From Cycas panzhihuaensis (Eukaryota; Cycadophyta): DNA of 64,000 nt. Where the stretch lies: positions 142,545,741-142,609,740 of the forward strand of contig CM041465.1 of the NCBI GenBank assembly GCA_023213395.1, given 5' to 3'. The position numbers and the translations under genes are program-made. Under the pieces are notes generated by a model. It worked only from the letters and a program-made list of their open reading frames with translations. It had not been told where the DNA came from and made no database searches. Of the stretch, positions 22,927-34,064 are shown in pieces. How positions within the stretch are numbered: the first letter of the stretch is position 1; each line of letters begins with the position of its first letter.

Positions 22927-22999
22927 AGGGGACGAATCAGGGATGTCGATAGAACAAGTGGAAGCTCGGGTGGAAGGGCCTTTGTCGCCCTTGGCCTTA

Positions 23000-23410
23000 T
23001 CGCAAGCTGCTTAACAAGGTTGGTGAGATTGCTTGGTGTGAGGAGACTTCCAAGAGACGATCCTCATCCATCCTTCATAGACGAATTTAAGTTGTCCCCA
23101 ATGAGATGAACACACTCCTCCTATTTGGTTGAGCCATGGGTGTCCCAACAAAAGGTTGTAGTCGACGTTGATGTCTAGAACTACAATGTCAATGAGGACA
23201 GTCTTACGATGTCACCGACCATAAGGGTGTCTTTTCACTACCATCATAGCCTTAACACTGCCATGGAATTGGCTCCAGGGATGATATGCCAAGTTCTTAC
23301 ATGATGCACAAGTGCATGCCATTAACAAAAGAACCATTGTCTATAATGGTTCTCCATAGAGTGCAATCAGGAGTGTCAATAGTTATGCTGAAGGGGAAAT
23401 ACCATTGGAA
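23000..23410 (-). pseudogene. Aspartic protease of nested Tat element, fused to 5' LTR
   Basis: From the LTR edge the minus strand reads WYFPFSITIDTPDCTLWRT, then IIDNGSFVNGMHL (active-site region, with N in place of the usual G in D-S/T-G) and MxELGI. After a shift it gives VLDINVDYNLLLGHPWL, the second conserved block. Retropepsins cut the polyprotein in the particle. The altered active-site triplet and frameshift make this copy inactive. There are no bases between the LTR end and the protease reading, so gag, the leader and the primer site are gone. Element E keeps gag and the corresponding protease text. Confidence 0.75.
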
Positions 23411-25252
23411 TGCAATTAAGTGACATTTCCCCTTCCCACAGGGCTGCTAGGGTACAAAATGTATGTGTATATAGAATATATAAAATAACACAAAGCAAAT
23501 TACCCTAACCAAAAGGAACTTTTTACATTAAAAAATATAACTTTTAGTTTCTCTTTGTGCAAGAAAGACAAGAACAGAAAAGAGGGGGTGGTTAGCCTCA
23601 GAACGGCTAACCCTCTAAGTCACAAACCTTCAAACTGCCCAAGCATAAATGCAACAAGTAAGGATGGTACAATAAAGGCTAGATGTATAGGTGACAGGTT
23701 GCAACAAAGTTGTGAATGCCGCTAATGTTGCAAAAGTTGTGATATGCAACTCTTGTAACTTTTAACCAATCTAACACCTAAAGATAGGTAGGGTTTGACT
23801 AGGGGATGCAATCCCTACCCATGTGAGGCCTACAAAGTTAGGATAAATCATAGTAATAGGCTACATACATTGCTTCCAATGGTGACCTCTCTTCTGGAAG
23901 CTCTTTGGCAACCCAAGGGAAGCATGGGGGAGAAAGAGAAAAGGGGAGAAGGGGGCTACCCTTGAGGAGAAGGCTAGCTAGGTTATGGAACCCGCCTTGG
24001 CTCCTTTCACTCACCTTTTTGAGACCTCTTCCTCACTACCTCCTTGGAGAAACTAGGGAGGAGCTAGAAGGAATGATGGATAGGCAAGAGAGGAGGAGGG
24101 TTTTCCTCCTTTGTGCAATAGGAAAAATGAGAGATGAGGGTATTACAAGGCATTCAAACCACTTTTCAACAAATTAAAAGGAGCAAAGTGAAATAAAGGG
24201 GGAGGAATACCTGTTGTAGGTAGACTAGGAGTAAATCTACCTGAGAGAATAGGAAATAAGGGTAGCCCTACAAGGTTTATAGGTGAAGCCCTATAGAGGC
24301 TATAAGATCTGAAGATGAGTGTGATAGTTATGCTCAGATGTGAGCTTGGACAATATCTTTCCTTGAGGCAGCCTTGTTTCAAGCTTACTATTGTGGATCT
24401 AGAGTTGCATAGGGATGATCTTAGGCTGGAGAGCTGGTATACCAGGTGTCACAGGGGGCTATGAGGAATGAGTGAGAGAGAGAGTTTTGAGAGTCCAAGA
24501 GGAACAAATGAGGGACTTTTTGGGTTTTAAACCTAACCCTAGCTCGATTAAGTGATTAGGGTTTGACATAGGTCAGGAATACACATCTGACATATGGCAA
24601 TTTTGTAATAAATACAAAATTAACCATGACAGATTTTAAAAAATAGAAAATAATAATCACCCTGCGGTAAACTTTGTGGTACTGTATAGTTTGCCATGGT
24701 ACCACAATCTTCATCATGGTGTGGTAGAGTATAGGCAAAAACAAAATGAAGAGGAGGTTGGAAGCCCAAAAGGTAGGTTCTTTATGCTTAAGGGGGCATG
24801 ACACCCTATCCAAATATTAGGAGATAGTAATAGGACCAAGGAGACCTGTGCTGGGTGAAGTACCAAAGGCAAAAAGTTCCCAGAAAGTTAGTAAACAAAT
24901 GAGGAAATGCCAACTGTGCCTAGGCAAGGTGCTAGGGATTGAGACTTGTTAATGGAATAGTGAGTGGATCACAAGGGCCGATCTATGCTTGGGATGGCGT
25001 GGAGACGTGTAGGAGGGTTATGGAGTACCATGGGATCCATGTCCCTAAATCATCATAGGCTGAAATGATATCATGTAGCATGATCAAGCAGTAGATGCAT
25101 AATGGTTATGCAAATGAACCAGTCAATCATGCAATGAAAATAAAGAGGCGCTTCAATTTACCTTTCTTGAATTGACTAAGGTAGAGGATAGAAGAGTACT
25201 TGCACTTACCTGAGTCAACTCGTCTATACCCATTCCCGGTAGCTAGGAAACA
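23411..25252 (-). repeat. 5' LTR of nested Tat element
   Basis: It is the partner of 12630-14484 and shares all boundaries: on the plus strand it runs from TGCAATTAAG to AGCTAGGAAACA. Differences from the partner are mainly transitions plus a few small indels, so the insertion is not recent. No matching target duplication was found outside it. Confidence 0.88.
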
Positions 25253-25437
25253 CGTGTTTTATAACATTTTGGTTGAAGACAAGGCTTATAACACCATCCT
25301 TAGAAAAAAATCCAAGACTCATAAAATGGGAGTTCAAACATCACTTTAAAGTCAAGTCAAGTCCTATGACAGTTTATGTTAGTCATGCCAAGTTGTCCTT
25401 AGTTATTGTAGTCTTAACATTAAATATTAAGGGAAGG
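25253..25437 (+). other. Copia A interior, right remainder
   Basis: A short AT-rich segment between the nested Tat element and the 3' LTR of copia A. The last bases, ATTAAGGGAAGG, form a plausible polypurine tract against the LTR start at 25438. Confidence 0.6.
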
Positions 25438-25831
25438 TATTAGAGTATAATATTTAATGCTATATGTGTCTAAGTAAAGTGTGTCTTAAGGTAAATAGTC
25501 ATAGTCCTAGGTATTAGGGTTTAAGGGTCATTTATTATTATAATATTATGTGGGAAGATAGAAGCTCATTGGTTAGTTAGTTGGTAAAGTGTCATTGGCT
25601 AGGTTAGAGGTATTTGTCCTATATGCATCACATCTCTTGTATGTTCTCCTACCTATTTTATATATAAAGGTGGTTGATGTAGTGCATGTAATCAAGTCAT
25701 TATGGAGACTCATGTTGAGTCTATGCTATATTAGTGTTCTAATATGATTATGTTGAGTTAATCCATTTTGATCTCTACTCATTGATATTGTTGTTGTTGA
25801 TGTTGAATATCCTCCATGTTAAAATCTAACA
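25438..25831 (+). repeat. 3' LTR of copia A
   Basis: Starts TATTAGAGTATAAT (the TG mutated to TA) and ends AATCTAACA, followed by the TGTTT target duplication. It keeps the 49-bp segment missing from the 5' LTR. Confidence 0.9.
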
Positions 25832-25836
25832 TGTTT

Positions 25837-26455
25837 TAGGTAATCTCCTTGGGACTACATTTTAACCTAACTTTTATAACCTTACCCTCACCTATATAAA
25901 TATCAATGGTCTCACTAATAAGCATAATATGTCTTTCCTTAAAGTGAAGTAGTGCCCCCTAAATTGGGGGGGTTTACTTTCATTAGGTGAATTTAGGTTA
26001 TCTATAGAATAACTAAGGGTCAAACATTTTTAAAATCCTAACCTATGGAGATTTAGGGGGAGATAAAGGGAACTACTAATAAGGTGTTTAAGAAGTTCTT
26101 CATTATTTTTAAAGTAATCAAACCCCTAAATGGTTTTGGCCCTCAGCGGGATTACATGGGGGATTTGAGATTATTCTCATAAGACTAGTCCATAAATTAT
26201 AAGTACTCCTCTAAGAAGTTATCATGATGTCAAGGCCTCTTACCCCTTAATAGGGTATTCAATGAGGTGAGTCATTAGTTATGAAGGAGGACTGAGAGCC
26301 TCACTTATAGGATATGGGAGAGGATTACACTCTATGGACCTATCATAAGATGCAAATGAGTTAGAATTAGAGTCATATATAGGGCAAGAGCTTGAGGGGA
26401 TGAAATATGCATAATGATAGGATCAATAACCATTTAAACTTTGCCTAACATTTGT
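25837..26455 (-). pseudogene. Left Tat pol, upstream part (RT start and spacer)
   Basis: Continuation of the Tat copy at 5181-7736 after removing copia A. It aligns with 61090-61700 (for example GGTCTCACTAATAAGCATAA against GGTCTCACCTATAACCATAA). It corresponds to the RT start and the acidic spacer region of the nested Tat element. No open frame survives. Confidence 0.65.
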
Positions 26456-28526
26456 AATATGTATGCTCATTCTTTATTATCTTAACTTAGAGGAGTATGA
26501 AATCATGTCAACTTGTATATAAATTATGTTATGAGTGTGACTATTATACGGTTACAAAATATTTATTTTAAAATGTGTGACTTTTTATGTTAATGTATTT
26601 ATATGCATATGAGAAAATTGATACCTATCTTGGAGTAAATGTAAGACTTATGATAGTTTATGTTATTTAACAATTTAAATTTTTAATGTTGTAGTTTATT
26701 CTCATTATGGAGGAGGTCATAGTTTATGCTTATTATGGTGGTTATGTTCTAATTATAGGGAATAAAGGATTTTTATATAAGGGGATCTTAAACTACCAAA
26801 TTCCTTATATAAGACATTTTAAACATTGACCAAAACTAATTTGGTATTGTGGTGGAGGGAGTAGATAAGAAAGTAGATAAACATTCCCATAAGAAATAGG
26901 TTTGATATTAAATGACCCTTTGGGATATGAAGGTATAAGAGTAAGTCCAAATTGAGACTATAATTAAGATATTTCAAAAGGTTTAGGATTGTCCTAAGTA
27001 TGAGGGAGTTTTAGAGGATGAGATGCCCCTCTTATGATTTAGTGAATCAACGTGAGATAATGAGATACATGCTACTTATATTGCTTTCATTACTTATGTT
27101 TTTAAAATACTAAATATTAATGATATCATCTATACAGGTAGATCAATATCAATTTCTTGGTTTTAATCATGTGTGAATCTAGGTTGAATGTCAATATCTA
27201 TATTCATTACTTAAGCTTATTAGATAGAATAAAAAGATGATATAGAAGACAACAAGGTGGGGATTAGTGAGAAGATTTAGGTCCTAAGTATAAGATAGGA
27301 ATAGGGCCAACTAAACTTGATAAATTTGGCAATGTATTTTCCAAAGAATATATTATAAGAGTGATAAAAGCCTAATCAAAGGAGCAAAAAGATGATTATA
27401 TAAGGCTTATGAGTAGGTTATGAGTATTTTGTGAGAAAAGTAGGGAACTTACCAATGAATGTATGAGAGGGAGACATCTAAATAAAGTAGTTCATAATGA
27501 TTGAACCAACTTCAACTTTTGGCAAAGGTGAAGTAGTAGGAGAAAGTGCACTTTTCCTTAAGAATATATTCTAGAGTAACTTTCTCAATAGGAGGATCAA
27601 AGCTATTTATAATAATACAAGAGATTTCAGGAGGAGTTTTAGGTTTTTATGAGAATCATACCATATAAGAGAAACTTGATTATGTAAAGTTAATCTAAAC
27701 GGGAAAATAAAGGGAAATCAAAATCTAAAGGCAAAGGAAATAAAGAGTATCTATTCTAAAGAGATATTAAAAAGGCAAGATCTTGATATGATTACCATAG
27801 TAATGGTAATCATAGTATAATTAATTACATTCCCTAATATGATTACCAAAATATTTTCTTAGGAAGGAAGATTCATTCTTCTAATTTAAAGAAACACATA
27901 GAGTAGAGATATATCCTAGAATAAAGGAATAAAAATCACTATATATGGAACATGTATCCCTATGGGTGATAAAAGTATTTATACGTATACAAGAAATTTT
28001 CTCTTAATAAGTGTTTTTAGGATTTTGTTTATTGGAAGCTATTATTATTTCCTTTGCTACAATAATCAAACCAAATATATGAGTGTCTCTTACCTAGTAT
28101 ATTACTTGAATATGGATCCTTATTGATGATTGTTTCTCACTATGGTGGCCAAAATATTTTGTCCTATCTAATCTTCTTCTTATAAAATAATGTCAAAAGA
28201 GAACTATTATTAATAACCCATTAACCATTAGTGTGAAAATTTCCAAAATGAAACCTATTTGATAATGAAAAGGAGGTTGCCTCAAGATGGGGATAAGTTT
28301 ATATATAAGTGTAGCCAATAGATACTTAATAAATAGTTCAAGGTGATAATTAGATAAGAAAAAAATATAAAAATGCAAAAAGTTACTTGTTATGAACCTA
28401 AGTTCATAACTTGAGGATAAAAGCCCAAGCATAAGAAGAGAATGCATAAGCATAAGAAAATACATGAAGTGTCTAAGGGTAGACCAAATAATTAATTAAT
28501 AAATAAATGATGTTACATGTTACACT

Positions 28527-28531
<5 letters not shown>

Positions 28532-28566
<35 letters not shown>

Positions 28567-28570
28567 ACAC
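28532..28570. repeat. (CA)n microsatellite
   Basis: About 19 CA units with one TA interruption near 28561. Confidence 0.95.
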
Positions 28571-30471
28571 AAATATCTATACTTCTATCTATTTATATAT
28601 ATAATATCCCTTGATGAATGGATGCAACCATTCAAATATGCCATTTAAAAATAATTATATAATTAATAATTATTAATTAGGGTTTTAATAATACCCCCTC
28701 CCCAAAATGCTTTGCCTAAAAGATATATTTTAAAATAATGGCTTGATATTATCTCTTGTTAATAAGAGAATGTCATAATCAACTAGTATGTATCATTGAG
28801 TCCTAATTATCAAAACTTGAAGCAATAACAAATATGAAGATAACAATAAACTTGGACAAGTTGATGATGTTGTAAACCAATTAGAATCCTTTAATAGATG
28901 TCAACTTAAAGATTGATGGATTTCAGTTTCCTCTATTTGTTATCTAAAGATTATTGCCAAGGGATCCTCCATTTGGCTCTAACTTGAATTTCTAGATCTA
29001 TATTGGGTCATGAATGGCCATAATTTTAAAAATCATTAAATATACTTTTTGAAAAGCTAAAGTTAGTGTTATCACCTAATAGTATTATTTTAAGGTATAA
29101 GATCTTATATTAGTTTTTTGATTCTGCCCTAGTTGATTAAGAGATGAACTTATTATTACTAGCACTAATCACTTTTGCTTAAATGGATTAGGAGATGCTA
29201 TTGGAACTAGTTGGTTTTTCTGAAATTTATCAAGAGATGAGAACATCATCATTGGCATTAATAACTATTCTGATGTATACTTAACAAACGTTTGGTTATA
29301 AATTGGTATATTTTATTTTGGGAATAACATAAGTTTTTTATCTTTATTAGTTATTAATATTTCATCTTTATTTCCTAATGTTTATTATTTTTTTCCTCCT
29401 TCATACTCAATTTATATATTAGGATTGTGATTTCCCTTATGATCTACTCATGGTTTATAGACCCCTTTTTCATTAGTGTTACATGATCTTCTACTCCATT
29501 ATCCTTTAATATAGGTGTGACATCCTCATCTACCCACCTTACAAATTTTATCTATATGTTCTTTATGAAGGTTAGTTGAGTTTTTCTAATGTAATTCTTA
29601 GAACCTTCTTAATTTCTCTTTTAATTTTTTGTCTAATGGCAACATCATTAAAGCTTACTAATATTGGAGATAATTTTGGGTAATTGAATAATACGTGGTA
29701 AAGGAATCCTTTATCATTTTTATCTTCATATGCAAGCTTGTGATTGATGTATATTGAGTCTTTATTGAAGCTTTAAATATTTAGAAGAAGATATTTTGTT
29801 GGTAAGAACTTGTAGTGAATAACAAGGAGATAGAAGAAAAAGATTTGGAAAACTAAGTGAAAGTCTAGTATATAATTAGAAATCTCCATAATGGCCATTA
29901 TTGATTAGACGTTTTAGCTACTACAAGTAGAGATGGAATGACTAATGATATGATTAAGGATGTATCTAATATGGCTAGAGTATATATATAATTCTTTATT
30001 CATAACTAGTGTTAAGTGATAATGTGAGGTGTCAATGATTGTAGGGCTTATGTTAATATGTCTCCTTATAAATTACTAGATTAATGAATGCTTGGAATAA
30101 TATGGTATGATTAGAAAGTGATATATTATGCAATGTAATTGTTGCTAAATATATTGATGAATATATAGCTCAAGTATAATATGAATATTGATGTAATCTA
30201 TGATATATAACTATGTATTGACTAATATAAATTAAGGGATTATAAGACAATGCAAGAAGATCTCACTTGATAGGAGAGTATGTTGGTTGATATATTTTTT
30301 AAGTTAGTGTATTAATATAATAGGATGAATTATACATTTAACATAGGTTAATATATTACTTTGAGAACCATTATTAAAGTCTTAACAGCAAGGTGATGAA
30401 TGGAAGTTAACATAGTAATCAAGGCGATAAATATTCCTTGCATCTATTATGTTATTCTTCCCTACCAATAT

Positions 30472-30496
30472 TGTGTGTGTGTGTGTGTGTGTGTGT
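30472..30496. repeat. (TG)n microsatellite
   Basis: Twelve TG units in AT-rich unassigned DNA. Confidence 0.95.
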
Positions 30497-31283
30497 AGCT
30501 TAGTGCAATAGAGGATATAATATAAAAGTGTATATAGTATATCATGTACATATAAAAAAAGGTCCTATAATCTATATATTAAGGCATGAAGAATGTTATA
30601 AAACCTTACTAAGTAATATAACTCTTGAATAGACCTTATATGTAGAGTAAGTCTTATTAAGATCACCATAATATTAAGTTAAAAAATTTTCATTATTAAT
30701 ACACCTAAAAGGGGCGACGTTTAGCATATTTATTTATTTTACTTCTTTATGTTAGTAACTAATCTTGACCTTTTCTCCTTGCTTGATAGAGTCAAATGTA
30801 TTAACCACTTATTTAGTACAATAACTAATTATTACTCTAGCTTTAAAGGTGCGCATAGATGGACAACTTTAGGTGGTGGATATTGGGGCTTCAACCATAG
30901 ATTAGCCTTATATTGTTGCCTTTATTGCTTTGGTGAGGGCCAACCAGATGTGGGTGATAGAGCTATCTAAGGATACCTACAAAATTGAAAAACCCCTCAA
31001 GATTTAGGGGATACCACATGACTATAATAGCTAGAGGTTTAGGTGGTAGTTTAGGCACCACATTTACATGTTGCATAGACTTGAATTAAGGATCTAATAG
31101 TTGAGAGGGATTGGTTAGTGGTAGAGTGAGATTAGCTATTAAAGGGACTAATGGTTAGTTAGAGGTGTTCTACCCAAACTTGAACTAAGAGGACTCACTC
31201 AAAGGATATGAAGATTTAGGATAGTACAAGTCATGCCTCCACAACTTATCAAGATCATTAAAAGAGTCCCCAATAAAATGATG

Positions 31284-31288
31284 GTGGG
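31284..31288. repeat. Target site duplication of element E (left)
   Basis: GTGGG precedes the 5' LTR and recurs at 42206-42210 right after the 3' LTR; one more G matches on each side. Confidence 0.8.
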
Positions 31289-33808
31289 TGTTTCCGCCCG
31301 GAATGGATACTAATCACCGACTCGTAAGTGTGTATGTCTCTAGCATTATCGTCACTTTTATGTACTGATTGTCTGCTTACATATTTGCATGCGTATGACT
31401 TTAGGCGGCACGGTCGTCGTCCACACCTATGTTTAGCCTATGACGACTATATAGGGCACACTCTTAGCGAGTGTGGCACCTTGGTGACCGTGACATTTCC
31501 CGCATCCGCCTCCTCTCTCCTGGATCCACCGGGTTTCGCCACCCCACCCGTGTGATGTCTCATCATCGCTTGGTTAGCTTGCCACCTCATTTGGGGCCTA
31601 TTTACGCTCCGTGGGCCCGTTTCTTGGCTTGTTTGCTCCCGGGTGGGTGTTTTAGTTGTCCTTTAGCCTTTTCGGCCGTTTGCCCCCAGCCTGGACCGGT
31701 TGGTGGGCCCCATTTGTGTCTCCTGGTGCATACCGCTGTAATCTTCGCAGATGCCGTGATCTTGCAGATCGCTGCATTTTCGCAGCATCACCGGAATATT
31801 CGCGGTACCGCTAAAGTTTCCGCGGTACGACTGTCTCTGTTTGTTTTTTAAATCCGCCGTGGCAATTTCGCATTTATTGCGAAACTGCCACGTGGTTCGC
31901 GCCTTTTTTCCCTTCCAGCCGTGCCCTATTCGCGTACTTTAGGGTTTTGCTTTAGTACTTAAACATCTTTTGGCTCGTTTTCAAGGATCTTTTTGGCTCA
32001 CTTTTGGATTTACTCTCAAGAGGAACACTCTCTGCCTCTCTCTCTTCGCTTGCTTTGCAACAATCGGACTGCACTCTTCATACAGCCTGACTCTCCTTTG
32101 GCTTGGCCGAGACATTCTCTCGGCCCTCAAACGCCTTGGAGAGGGCTCCTTTGAAGCGGTTTCCACTGCTTTCTACCAGTGATCCACGAGCTCCCGCTTT
32201 GTGTGTTTCCTGCTCCACCTCCATACAGGGGCCCCTAGCCCGCTCTACTCAGTCTGGGCTCTTTGTTCCAACCCTTCTTCATTGCTTTTTGGTGGGCAAA
32301 TCCTTGCCTCCCTTTCCGTGTACTCTTCACTTTGTATGTGTTTTTGGTGATATTTACACTTCAGCTTATTTATTTTTATTTGTTGCTTGAGAGTTGGTTT
32401 TCCTCCCTCTTGAGGACTGCACCACTCTCCCTCTCGCTTCTTACTGCGTTTCTTGTCGAGCGGCGTTGAGGGGTTGCATAGGCTTTGGACAGGAGCTGGG
32501 TGGATTCCGCACCACCTTCCACGCTCCCCAAGCGGCTCAAAGCCCTCCAAAGCCTCCCTCTCGCCTGCTACCCTTGGCTTGCAAACAAGGGTTCAAGGCT
32601 CCCTTGGTTTGCCCCAACCGGCCACAAGTTGCGCCGATTTGGGATCCTTTATTCAGTTTGGGTGCCATCCATAGGCCCCAAACGCGGGTTCTGCTCCACC
32701 TTTGCTCCCGGTTGCAGGTTTGCTCCCGTAGCATCCGGGTCCCGTGGTGTCTTTGGGTCTTTCTTGCCCCTTCTTGCGGTAGTTTTCCGGCCTTGAGTCT
32801 TGACTTTCTCCTCACGCCCGTGGCTCTTGGGGAGAGGTTTGGGCACCATTTGCGCAGAGGCCACCCAAGGCTTACCTTGTTGTTTCCTTTCATTTGGATC
32901 GTTCTTCTTTGATATTTTCCTTATTGGACTAACACTGATGCATGTACATTTAGACTCGCTTATGTTGTTAGACATATATTGCTAGATCTTTGTGTTGCAT
33001 ATAGGTGTCTCCCCAGGAGGGAGACCTTTGTTGCTTACAGTACTCGGGACGCCGAGAACGTTGCCTGCCCCTTCCACCCAGAAGCGTCCCTTGCATGTGT
33101 CATATTTTATGCTATCTCATTTGTTAATTAGCGTTCATTTCCTTCCTTCTAGATCGCATTTATTTTTCCGGGAAGGTAAGGAAGCCCTTTTCGCCGCCGC
33201 TACATTTCACATCCCAGACAGCTGCAGTGGTTGGGTGCTCCTCCCGGCTACGCCATCTCTCACGCCTTCTACCAGTGCACGCCCGCTCCCCCTTCGCTAC
33301 CCTTGCTTTTACCTTTTATTCCTTTCCTAGTAATTAGAACATCGAAGATTAAAAGGAAAATTGCCTTTTGTATTAGTTTGCAATTTGTTTGCCTTGTTGC
33401 ATGTACTTTTGTTATTCAGAGGGAAAGGTTGTAGGAGTCTTCTTCTCCCTTACCCTTCCTCCCTCTTCCTTACCGCTGAGCGCCTTGCTTCCCGTGATCG
33501 TCAGATACCCTGTTAGATTGCATAGGATTGTTCTTGGCCTATCCTTGTTAGGTTCTTTCTCTCTCCTTCCGCCACCCAAGGGTGGAGGGGCCTACTCCCA
33601 GTCAACCCGGGTTCGCCCCACGATCTTCGCCTTCGCTCAAGGTGGTGAAGGGTCACCCGAGAGTAGCCATACTCCATTGCGGATCCGAACTCGCTCCGGC
33701 GCAGGCGCCTCTCTGCGTGGTAGTTGCTTGCCTCGTAGGTCCCACTTCCTACCGTTTCGTCACCATCTCTCCCCCGCGCCTATCGGTCGGTTATCCGTGC
33801 AGCGTCCA
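31289..33808 (+). repeat. 5' LTR of element E
   Basis: Starts TGTTTCCGCCCGG and ends GCAGCGTCCA. It matches 39620-42205 along its whole length. Identity is complete over long AT-rich runs, such as 32330-32410, but breaks into small indels and substitutions where the sequence is rich in CG or C.G. Several long open frames here (such as 32394-32912) are in both LTRs in shifted forms and are not genes. Confidence 0.92.
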
Positions 33809-33810
33809 CC

Positions 33811-33828
33811 GGGCGACCATCTTGGGGC
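33811..33828 (+). other. Candidate primer binding site of element E
   Basis: GGGCGACCATCTTGGGGC follows the 5' LTR by two bases. The TGGCGACC-like start fits the type of Arg-tRNA primer site described for some Tat-lineage elements; one mismatch (G for T) at the first base. Confidence 0.45.
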
Positions 33829-34064
33829 GCCAAGAAGGGAGCTAGTCTCGCTCTCTTGCTGGTTTCGCTACTCACCTGTGATCCTTTCTATACATCTTGA
33901 CCTCCACGTTGGGCGGCCCCAACGCGTGTTATCTGGTTCCTTCTCTTTTCGACATCGTCGGCCGACCTTGCATCCTGCTTTCTCTCGTCGTTTCATGCGG
34001 TCTACCCCTTTGTTAGAAGACCCCGAAATCTGACCTTCTTGCCTCGTCGGATCCCGATCCGACT

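Larger units (their letters stand above)
12630..25252 (-). mobile_element. Tat-lineage Ty3/gypsy element nested in copia A
   Basis: Two LTRs (12630-14484 and 23411-25252) flank an interior read on the minus strand. The domain order is protease, acidic spacer, RT, RNase H, integrase, then an antisense gene on the plus strand, then archaeal-type RNase H, a polypurine tract and the 3' LTR. The 5' LTR runs directly into protease codons, so gag and the primer site have been deleted. Flanks (AGACT left, CGTGT right) do not match, so one border has been altered. It is younger than copia A, since it interrupts it, and older than element E, judging by its LTR divergence. Confidence 0.85.
7737..25831 (+). 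mobile_element. Copia-type element A with a nested Tat element
   Basis: The outer element is defined by two LTRs (7737-8081 and 25438-25831), a 5-bp TGTTT target duplication and a primer site matching initiator Met-tRNA at 8082. The span is 18.1 kb, but 12.6 kb of it is a later Tat insertion, so the original element was about 5.5 kb. The interior (8082-12629 and 25253-25437) has no recognisable gag, protease, integrase or RT on either strand, which is unusual for this size. It therefore resembles a non-autonomous large retrotransposon derivative that depended on another element's proteins. Confidence 0.8.
26456..31288. other. Unassigned AT-rich DNA inserted in Tat sequence
   Basis: The first 1.5 kb (26456-27948) recurs at 61704-63184 in the right copy, so it is a dispersed or duplicated repeat. 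No pol domain or long open frame is seen; the 90-codon minus frame at 28193-28465 and the 73-codon plus frame at 30749-30970 have no recognisable motif. It begins TGTAATATGTATGC. After about 30960 the sequence looks like Tat spacer again (minus strand). It could be a non-coding LTR element, but no paired LTR was found. Confidence 0.45.

Noticed and set aside
28532-30496. CA and TG microsatellites as ends of one inverted-repeat element
   Set aside because: The tracts are complementary simple repeats 1.9 kb apart, but their flanks share no inverted homology.
32394-32912. 172-codon open frame and its antisense partners
   Set aside because: LTR sequence, open by chance in GC-rich DNA on both strands.
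33389-34033. 214-codon open frame crossing the end of the 5' LTR of element E
   Set aside because: It crosses the LTR end and primer site and shows no domain; the LTR part is repeated at 41780-42205 in other frames.
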